Origin: Cavia porcellus
Taxonomy: Eukaryota > Chordata > Mammalia > Rodentia > Caviidae
DNA: 64,000 nucleotides
NCBI RefSeq assembly: GCF_034190915.1
Contig: NW_026947506.1
Span: forward strand, 33,645,748-33,709,747
Direction: 5' to 3'
Shown: positions 47,235 to 57,599 of the stretch, piece after piece
How positions within the stretch are numbered: the first letter of the stretch is position 1
Layout: each line of letters opens with the position of its first letter
The notes under the pieces: model-generated
What the model was told of the DNA's origin: nothing
Databases searched by the model: none
The model's input: only the letters and a program-made list of their open reading frames with translations
Translations under genes and position numbers: made by a program

Positions 47235-49616
47235 GTATGTGTATAGTTTAGAGACTTCCCAGATTGACAAATAAGACAAAGCAATTGTGGGGAGCAGTTC
47301 ACAATCACTTTCAACCATTATAGGCACTGATAAGTTATCATTGGTTCAACCAGAATAAAATGATTGCTAAAGCTGGTAAGAGACAGGAAAGGACTGTGTA
47401 GGCAGATTCCACTTTTTCCAACCGAAAGGATGAAGGGTCTTTGTACGACCCTGGGGAGGATCAGTGGAAGAATCAGGTGACTTCAGTCTTATGAATCAGT
47501 TAGCCTTCTCTTAGTTGGGATTCAAAATGTTTGTACATTTAGAAAAGTTAAGCCTAATTAGGTCAAATTACATCAGTTTGCAAGAAGTTATTTCCAATGA
47601 TGACATGTTTAGAAATCTTTTTGCTTGACTACAAAAAGTACATAGAGCATTGATGTATCAGTTGTTATAGATTTATAGCAATTTATTCTTTATTCATCAG
47701 GCCCATTTTAGAGAATGAAACTTTTAAAAGTAACTGCAAGAGTTATTAAAATTCAGGGAGCTTGAAGGTTTTTTTTTTTTTTTTAATCCGTACCAGGGAT
47801 CGAACTCATGACTGCCTGCTTGCAAGGCAGGTACTTATGCCACTGAGCTCAATCCTCAGACCCCGGAGCTTGAGTTTTAATGTCATCTTCAGGAGGAAGA
47901 GGTCAGGGAATTTGGCTTCTACATTTTTTCTCTTTTCATAAACTGAAATCTGTGAAGAGTAGAATCTATCTACAGTGGACTATCTGCTTTATTGTGTTTC
48001 ATTATCCTACTGAAATGTTTCTCTGCTTAAAAGTAAGCAAACGGTGTTCTGAGATACTAAATTATGACTTCAGGGAAAACTGTCCAGCTTCTAGGTTGGG
48101 CTGTGCTATTTGATGAGGACAAGATTTTCTCACTGGTTGTTTTAACTCCAGTTAAAGCCTGTAGCTTTGTGTTAATATATAAAATAAAATAGCTCCTAGT
48201 TATTTTACATTTCTACCCTAAATGTTAAGGACTGTGTAAGGCATTGATACTATACATGTTGAATTATGTTTTAAATCACTAGGAGGACATACATTTTTCT
48301 GAATTGTAATGATGAAGTCACTCAACTAATAGTGCAATTGAAAATATAATAAATAGAGTGCCAATCAATACCGAAAGCATATTTGAGGAAGTTAAGTTCC
48401 TAGAACTTATTATATTAAATTCTATTTTATATGTATGTGTTTGGACTTCTCTTTGCTTCATTATGTATATATTTGATTCTACCTTTCATGTCTGTTGCTC
48501 AGATTTTCTCTTAACTTCCTTTTCTTCATCCATTTGATAATAAATTTTACTTTATCTTAAAGTAACCATGTGTATTTTCTTAATCTGTTTCATCTTTTCC
48601 CTCAAATAGTACACATTGTCCTACAAAAATGAATTTGAATGGGAAAGCCATCAATAATAAAGCTCTTTTATGGAAGATCTCAAACTTACCTACATTTAAA
48701 AATAATATTTTGCTATATACTAAGTCACCAATTTATGATTGAGTTCCATCCTGGGAGAACTTCCATACATTGGATTCTTTTGTAATCCAGCAAAGTAAGT
48801 CTTATACAGTACCCTTGTGAATATTATACAGCATATCTGTGAAAGTTCACAACTCAAATAGTTGTAAGTTGGGAACTCTGTATATCTATGTGTATCTTAT
48901 CATAATAGGATACATCTGTATTTTATCACAATAGGAAAGCTTTTTCAAACATTTCAAGCTATCAGGTTAAAATTAGTTGTTTATGTCTACAATGTAATGG
49001 CTGTATTTTTTCCTGTAATCTAATTTTTTTAATGTTTTTAAGTGGTAGAACAATGATTGGCTGTGCAAAATTAAGTCAGTGGTGCAAGAGTGGATGAGAA
49101 CTCACTATATACTGATTAGTGGTGAAAATACTGCTCCTAAAAGATCTGGTAGGAAGGCATTCACCATAGAAGTGAAGAGGAGGAGAAACCCAGCAGAGCA
49201 AAGGCCTGAGTTGGGGAGCTAGCTGAAAAGCCTATAGCTGGGAGATACCTGGAAGCATTTTATTAGTGTTTTTGTGAAATCTGCTTCCTGTGGCAAGAGG
49301 ATACTTTTTAGCAGTTTATTTCAGTACACAATCAGAGGCAATCATTCCATTGTATTTTTACAGTACGATGAAGACTGTGAGGCTCTGCTGATTAAACTGC
49401 TTCTTTGCCTCTCTGAAGATGGAGGGCTCTACCTGTGCTTTACTCACAGCCTGATCAGCACTCCTTAATGCTGCCATTCAGTCCTGCTTGTCTTCTTGTT
49501 AGCATATAGCATCACCACTGACTTTACCATGAAATATAGTTATTTCCATTTCTGAGCCCCACTCCCCCTAACAAGAGTGTTTTCTACAACCTAAATGGTC
49601 TCATTTTTCTCTGCAG
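47235..49616 (+). other. SDK1: SDK1 intron, 2.4 kb
   Basis: Donor GTATGT at 47235 and acceptor CTGCAG ending at 49616, with split codon T|AT (Tyr). It contains one antisense ID-like SINE (47766-47864). I see no other gene or clear repeat in the remaining AT-rich sequence. Confidence 0.9.
47766..47864 (-). mobile_element. ID-like SINE, antisense, with 9-bp TSD
   Basis: GGAGCTTGA flanks both ends (47757-47765 and 47865-47873). T-run then CCGTACCAGGGATCGAACTC, the GCCTGCTTGCAAGGCAGG stem and GCCACTGAGCTCAATCC. Nearly identical in structure to the copy at 23732. Confidence 0.93.
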
Positions 49617-49764
49617 ATATGGGAAATTTCATGGACACAGACCAGAGGAAAATGGTTTCTCAAGGACATGCAGCAGTTCTCAACTTACTGCCCATCAATA
49701 GCTGCCCCAGACCTCAAGTAACTTGGTTTAGAGAAGGGCACAAGATTATTCCAAGCAACAGAAT
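49617..49764 (+). CDS. SDK1: SDK1 coding exon, first part of Ig domain 2
   Basis: This 148-nt exon continues the frame from a split Tyr codon: YMGNFMDTDQRKMVSQ, then HAAVLNLLPINSCPRPQV and TWFREGHKIIPSNR. The motif PRPQVTWFREG is the Ig C-strand region. The usual B-strand cysteine is replaced by a hydrophobic residue (AAVLNLL), and a separate Cys lies in NSCPRP, so this domain lacks the canonical disulfide on the B side. From memory that also holds for sidekick Ig2 in other mammals. The exon ends in two bases of an Ile codon (phase 2), followed by a strong donor GTAAGT. The rest of Ig2 (strands D-G) must be on an exon beyond 64000. Confidence 0.95.
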
Positions 49765-50314
49765 GTAAGTTGCTCTGAACATTAAAGCCTCAGATACAAT
49801 TAATTACAGTTGCTCATATCATTTGCATAGTAAGTGAACCCATTAAGGTTAGCAGTGATTTTAAAACAACCACCTAGTCTAGAAGGCTTACTTCAGTCCG
49901 TAATAAAAAGCTATTTGTGTACTATCTTTGTTGTTTTAAGCGGCTTAAACAAGTGGTCATGTAATGTTATTCTTCAGCATGCTGTGTGCCCAGGACCTAA
50001 AGCACCCTTACTTTATAGTTCATTCTTTTCTGCTTTTAAATATACTTTTAAACATGTCATTGTAATCCCAGAATTGTGTTTAGCTTCAAGTACTGATTTA
50101 ACAAGGGCTGATATTTACCTATACAGCTGCAGATCCCTTCCCCCTTTTATTGAACCATGCTTGGTAGCACTTTCTCTGACTATAAAACAGTAATTACTGT
50201 TTATTTCTCTTTATCCTTTTATCCTACTATGACAGTTTTATTTCCCTTTGTCTAATTAGTGGCTTGCCTATCTATTGCAGAATTGTTGCTTTGAGATTAG
50301 TTAAACATTATTTC

Positions 50315-50326
50315 TTTTTTTTTTTT
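50315..50326 (-). mobile_element. Poly(A)-only retrotransposition scar
   Basis: A pure T run is flanked by an 18-bp direct repeat TTAGTTAAACATTATTTC (50297-50314 and 50327-50344). No other inserted sequence is present. This is what target-primed reverse transcription leaves when only the tail is copied. Confidence 0.8.
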
Positions 50327-51174
50327 TTAGTTAAACATTATTTCAAGGTGTTCTTGCCTATTGTACATTCAAGATATTTATCTACTGCCAAACAGATTTT
50401 TTTATTTGGATCTTTTATGGTCAAAGTGAACACTTGGTATATATTGCACGATTAGGCATTTTACAATCACATTTAAAAATGATATTCCAAATATAAAGAT
50501 TTTGAGGTTGAAAATTTCCAAACAATCATGAAATATTATAAGCTTAGGATAAAAGTTGTGTATTTATACTGTCAAGTGGTTGTACTTGGATAAAATTTTA
50601 TGACAGGAAAAGGCTCTTGTTTTGTTTTTTTGTTTTATTTGACAAAAAGGATATCTGTGAGCCAATTTTCTGGGTAGGTTTCAAATAAAATTATGAAAGT
50701 GCAAGAGATTTAAACCTGTGTTTTCGCCGCCCAGAGCACTCATGGGACCTCTTCTTGAAACCCAGTGTTATCATTTGTCCACCTTGGAATTTGAATCCTG
50801 CTTGAAATTGAACTATTCCTAAGGTCATTCAGCAAATGTTTCCCTTTGTTATTAGAAATAGGAAAAAAATTGAAATATATGTAAAGGCTATATTTCAAAA
50901 TTTGAGTAAAAACACTAATTATCTTAGAAAACAACATACAATCCTTTTTATTTTGTTAAATGTTACTTAGATATCCACCTTTATATTGATTCAGTCATAA
51001 TAGATGCCTCTTGAGTTTTGGTGGAACAAAAATGAAGAATCGATATCTCTTTGCCTCAGGAGAGACTATTAGGCTGAACGAAAGGTAGTTAAGATATATT
51101 CTTATGTAAGTGTTTCAGAATGTTCCAGTGTAAGTGCAGAAATGGCAGGTGAAAATGTAATAAATGCGGGGGGA

Positions 51175-51600
51175 GAATTGGTACGGGGAATGGGGAGATA
51201 ATATTATCTATCTGTTCTCTCACAAATGTCAGTGTAAAATGCCTCATGCATCTTAGGTGGGGCTTTTGAAAGGGACTGAATCATGGATGTGTGATACTGG
51301 GTTAGTCCACTTATTAGAATAGTTCTGGGTATAGGTGATACATTTACTAAAGAAGGAACACTCAACCTAGATATAGGCGGCACCAACCAGTAAGCTTATA
51401 GCCTGGATGGAATAGAAAGGGAAAGAAGGAAGCCTACAGTTTTCTGTTTGCCTTGCCATGGGCTATTTTTCTGCTGCCATACAGGCCTGCCTTGGAACCA
51501 GCCAACTATGGACTGAAACCTCTACAAACTGCGAGCTAAAGTTATTCTCCTTTAGCTTGTATATATAAGGTATTTTGCCCCAGTAATAAGAAAATTACGC
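51175..51600 (+). mobile_element. MaLR-type LTR, sense
   Basis: TTAGGTGGGGCTTTTGAAAG early and GGACTGAAACCTCTACAAAC, then a short pyrimidine tract and AAGGTATTTTGCCCCAGTAA late, follow the sense-strand MaLR order. The poly(A) signal is degraded. Limits approximate. Confidence 0.55.
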
Positions 51601-52169
51601 AGGAGGTATATTAAATTAGGCTTTCTCTCAAATTCTTGGAGCTCTTAGTTAATATCAATGCCAGCAAAATTAATAGTGGAATGATTATTTTTACTTGTAG
51701 CAAATAAGTGTAAGTTAATTCATTTGCTAACCTTGTGGTCTAGCTATGATCATGAAACATTTATTCAAGTATGAAAACATATTTAATGAAAACATTTTAA
51801 TTTCATAAACATTTTTAAATTTGCAAATTCATAGTAAAGATTTTAAAGGGCTATAGTATATAATGATGCCATTAGAGCTTTAATTTAGTATACAGTTTTA
51901 AAAAGCATTTTTTACAATTGCACAACTGTTGATAAAATCTCCAATCACAGTGAAATAATTGATGGTCTCTCTTTTTTTGAAAGAGATCAAATGAGGCTGA
52001 TTACAGATATTTATACTTCTGCAAGGCCCTTTAGTTTTATATTTTCCACCTCATCATCACCTCACATTTATTAAGTACCTTCTATGAAAGATATCATAAA
52101 TCAGTATGTCAGTGGTATTCTCCACAAGTTTATATGTCAAAAATATAGTGCTTTCAACTTCCTAGAAAA

Positions 52170-52360
52170 TCCTGCTTTTTGAAAAATTGAACCCATGGCT
52201 TCACATGTGCAAGACAAGTGCTCTACCACTGAAATACATTCCAGTCCTTTTTATTTTGAGAGAAGATCTCATAAATTTGTCCATGTTGGCCAAAAACTTG
52301 TAATTTTCCTGCTTCAGCCTCCCAAGTACCTGGGATTATAAGTTTGTGCCATTGTCCCTG
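52170..52360 (-). mobile_element. Dimeric B1+ID SINE, antisense
   Basis: ID-like part TTGAACCCATGGCTTCACAT and AGTGCTCTACCACTGAAATAC is joined by a T-rich link to the B1 part (GCTTCAGCCTCCCAAGTACC, GGGATTATAAG). Flanks starting at 52161 and 52357 match at about 15 of 20 bases, a decayed TSD. Confidence 0.8.
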
Positions 52361-52784
52361 GAAAGTTTTGCTTTTGATTGACGATAGAAAGACATTTCTG
52401 TGTTGTTCATGCCATGGAGTTGTCAGGCAAAAGTCAGGTGGCTTATATCAGTTCTGCACTGCCAGAAGTGTCTTTTAAATCTGAAACATTTGAGCCAAAG
52501 TGTGTCCATTAGGCATACTGAAACACAAATGCCTGCAGCTGCTTTTAGCTTCTCTATCCTAGGACAATTCTCTAAGACAGCAGCGGGATAGTTCTTTGTC
52601 CTGGTTGAGAAACTTCAAAGATGCAGAAGAAAAAGTCCCTTCTTCTATATTTTTTAACATTACTTCATGATCTTTAGAAGCTGAACTTTAGGCTTATAGA
52701 CAATTATTTTTTCGCAAGAGAAATAGGAAGCCTGATGCTTCCCAATTTGAAAAATTAATTACATAGCCTATTAATAATCCTAAC

Positions 52785-52880
52785 ATTTATTATTTATTGA
52801 GTACTTACTTGAAACATATCTTCTCTAATTCTCAGCATTGCCTTCTGAGGCAGGTATAATTACCTCCACTTACAGCTATC
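52785..52880 (-). mobile_element. MIR-like SINE fragment
   Basis: TTTATTGAGTACTTACTTG, TAATTCTCAGCATTGCC, GAGGCAGGTATAATTACC follows the antisense MIR series. Confidence 0.5.
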
Positions 52881-52988
52881 GGAACTGAAAATTAGACATG
52901 CTATTTTTTGCATAAAGAAATTTTATTGGAGTATATAAAGCATTATATAACCTGAACCAGTAGCAGAGGAATCAACAATAACTCAAGA

Positions 52989-53161
52989 GATCCAGGAAGG
53001 AAGCCAAGCCCCTGTCTTTGAGCCAGCTGGAACATGGACTGGGGAGAACCAGGAAGGAAGCTTAAGTCCCCACCTGTGAGCCAGCCAGAGTGTGGACTGG
53101 GGAGAACCAGGAATTCAGCTAAGCCCCTGCCTGTGAGCCTCCCAGCACGTGGGCTGAAAAA
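52989..53161. repeat. GC-rich minisatellite, three units of 57-58 bp
   Basis: Units start at 52989, 53046 and 53104 with GATCCAGGAAGG / GAACCAGGAAGG / GAACCAGGAATT, each containing an AAGCCCCTG-like stretch, GTGAGCC and ending GGACTGGGGA or similar. The third unit is the most diverged. A non-repetitive tail of about 200 bp ends A-rich at about 53375. Confidence 0.92.
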
Positions 53162-55777
53162 AGAACAGCCCAACTAGGAACAACTGGCTGATTCAGAGGA
53201 ATTGTATTGTTTGATTGACTTTGCAAAGTCAGTAGTCCGAGCAACTAGTTAGAGGACAATATGCAATATAGTAACTATTATAGACTTCCTACTGTCTTTT
53301 CACTGTTTTGATTCATTTTATTGTTTTCCCTTTAAATCTAAAAGTTTAAGAAATTTAAAATAAAAGCTAGACAGGGGATTCTATATGCAAAAGTCTTAAA
53401 GGAAGAAAGTATTGCAACCTCAAGGAACTAAATGGATGTTCCTTGATATGCTGTCAACTACAAACTCAAGTAAACAATATACTACACAATCTAGCTAAGA
53501 ATATGCCACTGTGACAAATACTTAGTATCTGAGTCGTGTGATCACCTCTTCAGAGACTATGTATGATTTCTCCATCTTAAAAAACAAATCCAAACAACAA
53601 AAACAAAAGAACAGTAATTCAAGCTCCTTCCTATTTTAGGAAGCAGAACTAAAATATTCATAATGAGGGTCTCTGAAAGATACCAATGTCCTAATTCCTG
53701 GACCTTGAGGACGTATTAGCTTATGTGGAAGGGGAGAATTAAGGTTGCAGAAGCAATAAGGAATAACTAATACAAAAAGACAAAAGAAAGACTGTCTTCC
53801 AGCTGGTATACTTACTCAAATACCGGCAGCGATTTCTTGCAGCATCTTGTCCAAGGGACCAATCCTTGAAAGTCAAATTCCAGATCCTGTGACCTATACA
53901 TTCTAGGGGCCAAAAGTCTTATTTTCCCCAAGTTTTTCTATCTGCTCCACATATTTCACATAGAAAGGTTAAACATTCTTTCTGCAGTAATGTGGTAGAT
54001 GTAACTGACTAGATCCCTCTGGACCATCTCAGCAATACTCGTTAGGGTGCTTGGGATTTTCAGATACTATTGTCTTAAGTTTCATGGCTTCATTCAGAAC
54101 TCTGAGGCAAGAGAAGAAACTTTATGTAGTGTCTTGTACATTTTACCTTGAATTAATTATTTCAGTCTGTGAGTTGTGATACTCAAAATATTTTCTAACC
54201 ACTGCCACTCCCCTACTCCGCCTAATGTTTTTTTGTATTGATAATTCTATCTAACCTGGGCATATGCTTAGCAGTTGTAAAGTCATGGAATGGTAAAATA
54301 ATGAGTAGATGTGAAGAAAAGTCAGATGATGTCTGCAAACTTCCTCAGCAGACGGGGAAGAATGTGAGAATAACAAAGCTCGAGAAAAAAAGCTGTTAAA
54401 GCAGAAAAATATCGTGAAAGGGCAAATGATATTTTGAAAGAACTGAGAATAAGTTATACTCAGGATTTTGAATAGGTAATTATGGGTTTTATTTATCTGA
54501 GAAGATGAAAAAAATGCATGTTTATTTCTCTGATTTACTGAATCCAAACAGTTAATTTGCCATTTTTGCATATCAAAGATGACTAAAGCTTTTTCTTATA
54601 AATATAGTCTAATTTGAAAATAAAATTCTTGAATGTTATTTTGGCTTAGATATGAATTTTTTGTTCTCTGTTATTTCTCAAAGTATGAAATGAGAATCTT
54701 GATGCCACTCAGTGTTTCACTTAGCTGCAGGAGGTAATTTATGTCAGCAGTTATCAGATTAGGACACAAAAACTTGGTCTGTACAATGCCATTCCTTTAC
54801 TTAATTGCAGGTTTTTGTGTTCAAATTGTATCCTGTAGTCTACCTGACAGGAATGTGTAAGCATAAGTGTTCTTGCATGAGTTTTTCTCGGAAATGCAAA
54901 GTTTATAGATGAAATATTTCAAACCTTCAGTCAGTTTTGCTATAGACTCCTTGCCAGTAACGATCTGGCCTGTGAAGTATGGGCAGTAAACAGCATCCCA
55001 GGTGACTTCAGAGCAGTCTGACTCATAATCGTCCATGCTTAAATACTTGAACATCCATTAACTTATTACCATTTCATTTCAATTGCTCCAAAAAGGTTTG
55101 TTTAAATTAGCACTTGTGCTGGGAGTCACAACTTAATGGTTGAGTGCAGTAGATCTGGTTGTAATAATATTTTTATAGTTAACTGAGCTTTCAAAATAAT
55201 GTGGTTTTAAAATTTTTATATTTTACGGGCATTTTGTGAATGTTTGTGAAATATATCTATGCATACGAACTGAACCATATTTAGTATAAGTAAAAAAGAC
55301 TCAGAGATAAGGGTTCCAGACCTCCTCTCATTATAACTCTGAATTTAACCGATCACCTTTTTTCCCTTTGCCCCATTTTCTCATGTGAAAAGTAGGAAAG
55401 GTCTTTTGAATACTTCTGAGATCCTTCCTGGTGTTAAGTATGCTGTTCTGGAGGTGGGTGCCCATGGCTGGTTCTCTTCCTCCCACCTTTCTTTCCTCAG
55501 TGACTTCCATAGATACTTACTTTTATTTATTGTTTATTTAGTAGTTTATTTAGTAGTTTCAGAAATTGTTCTGGTTGCTAAGCACAGAAAGGGAAGTGAA
55601 GCATCAAATGTGCTGCCCTCTCTGAGGTTGTCTTCTAATGTGGGTAACAGTTAATACTAAACAAGGTACTTTCAGGTAAGGTACAAGTTATGAGCACATG
55701 TCAAGTTAAGGCAACAGGAAGTACTAAGTGGGGAGGAGAGGATTCCTTTAAGTGTTAGGTATGGAGGTGACATAAAC

Positions 55778-55862
55778 TTTTTTTTTTTTTTGGTACCAGG
55801 AATCAAACTCATGAGCTTGCACTTGACAGGCATGTGCTTGTGCCACTGAACTAAATCCCTGG
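55778..55862 (-). mobile_element. ID-like SINE, antisense
   Basis: T14, GGTACCAGGAATCAAACTC, then a diverged stem and GCCACTGAACTAAATCCC. CATAAA flanks both ends (55771-55776 and 55863-55868). Confidence 0.88.
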
Positions 55863-55865
55863 CAT

Positions 55866-56150
55866 AAAAAGCATTTTATTGAGTTATAATTTACATATAA
55901 CAAAATAGAGTTCAAGCACACAGGCAATACGTTTTAACAAGAGAAGCAGTCACCATCGCAGTGGAGAGAGATCCCTCATGCCCCTTCCTCAGTCCTGCCC
56001 TCCCACTAATCTAATTTCCCCTAAAATAGGTTAGTGGTTGTTACCTGTTGCAAACTGTTATAGAAATGAAATAATTGAATAGGAAATCTTTTGTGTCTAA
56101 TATCTTTCACTAAACGTAATTTGTATGATGTTCTCCATATGATATTTTAT
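55866..56150 (-). mobile_element. Old LINE-1 3' UTR fragment, antisense
   Basis: TTTTATTGAGTTATAATTTAC and the C-rich GCCCCTTCCTCAGTCC region, then CTTTCACTAAACGTAAT, as in old antisense L1 3' UTRs. Confidence 0.5.
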
Positions 56151-56164
56151 AATAACAATAATTA

Positions 56165-56300
56165 CCAATTTTTGAGTGCCAGTCACTTTTTAAGTGTTTT
56201 ATATATAATGACTCATTTAGTATAGTAGCTCACCGAGTCAGTACTGTTACTATCCTTTCTTTACTGGTAAAAAGAAAGGCAAAGAGAGGTCATTGGCTGG
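56165..56300 (-). mobile_element. MIR SINE fragment
   Basis: TTTTTGAGTGCCAGTCAC, TTATATATAATGACTCATTT, ATCCTTTCTTTACTGG, AAGGCAAAGAGAGGTCATTG: antisense MIR order. Confidence 0.65.
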
Positions 56301-56629
56301 GCTGTGTGGGCACTGCTAAGTTCCTCAGTCCATACTTGCCTATCTGTGCTGTACTGGCTTTGTAACTGAGAAGCAGCCAGCCATGTACAGACATATAGGA
56401 TGAATGTTCAAGGTAGAGGAGCAAATGCCAGCAAATACAGGAAGGGGCTTGGTAAGTGCAGAGGCTCTGGTGCATTCAGATATGGATTGTGAGACAAAAT
56501 GATAGGTTGACAGAGAAGATCCCAGGATCCTTAGCTCTAGAAATTGGAAAGGATTCTGGAGTTTATTCTATATACAGTGGGGACTATCTCATGACCTTTG
56601 AAGTGGAATGTCTTTAGAAGAGGGTTTTT

Positions 56630-57230
56630 ATTTTAACTGCAGTAAAATTTACATAACATAAAATTTACCTTTTAATGTATACAGTTCAGTAGCATTATGT
56701 CCCTTTAATGTTCTTGCAAAAATAGTATAATGTCATAACTGGGGTGCTAACATTGTTACAGTGGAGTTACAGAACATTTCTATCCATACATGTATCCCCA
56801 ATGTTGCTCTTTTATTGTTGCTGTACTTTCTTCCTCACTCACACCTAAAACCCTGGCAGTCCCTACCGTGGTTTATTTGCTTGCTTCTATAATTTTGTAA
56901 TTTCAAGAATGTACACAGTATGCATTGTTTTTAAAATTGCCTTGTTTCATTCGGTGTAATCCTGGTTCATTAAGATTATTGAATGTGTCAGTAGTTGATT
57001 CCTGGTTGTTGCATAGTATTCCTTTCATATGGATATACTACAATTTGTAGAATTGTCCTGTTGAAAGGCATCTGAGTTGTATTCAGTTTTATTGTTAATG
57101 AAACTGATATAGCTGTTGTTGTACAAGTTTTTGTGTGTACATAAGACCTCATTTCTCTGGAATCAATGCCCAGGAGTACAGTGAATGGGTTGTGTATGGT
57201 AGTTAAATGTCTGGTTTTTAAATTTTAGGT
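56630..57230 (-). mobile_element. Old LINE-1 3' region, antisense (left of a nested L1)
   Basis: AAATTTACATAACATAAAATT, TTTTGTAATTTCAAGAATG, TTGTTGCATAGTATTCC, GGAATCAATGCCCAGGAG follow the old-L1 antisense series. The series resumes after the nested element at 61813. Confidence 0.7.
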
Positions 57231-57599
57231 TTTGTTTTTTCTTTTTCTTTCAAGTCATTTTATTCAAACATAAAAAGAAAATCTGCAGTAAAATTTTAAA
57301 GCACATCGATCAGGGGGTAACAATGGAACATACATTGCTCATTGTCATCCCCAAATCATTCACCCAGTACACAAGACATCTGCCTTCAGTTGTCCAAACA
57401 ATTCCCATACAAATCTTTCTCGCTAGTGAACTCAGAAAAATCGGTAGTATAGCTGTCTTAACTATTTATATATATGCATACTCACATACATATGATTTTT
57501 CTTTCAGCTTGTCACACTAATGAACAATACAATGTTTACAAATGTGTCTTCTTTACTTCAATAATAAGTATGTTCTCAAGATGCATGTATTTATATATA

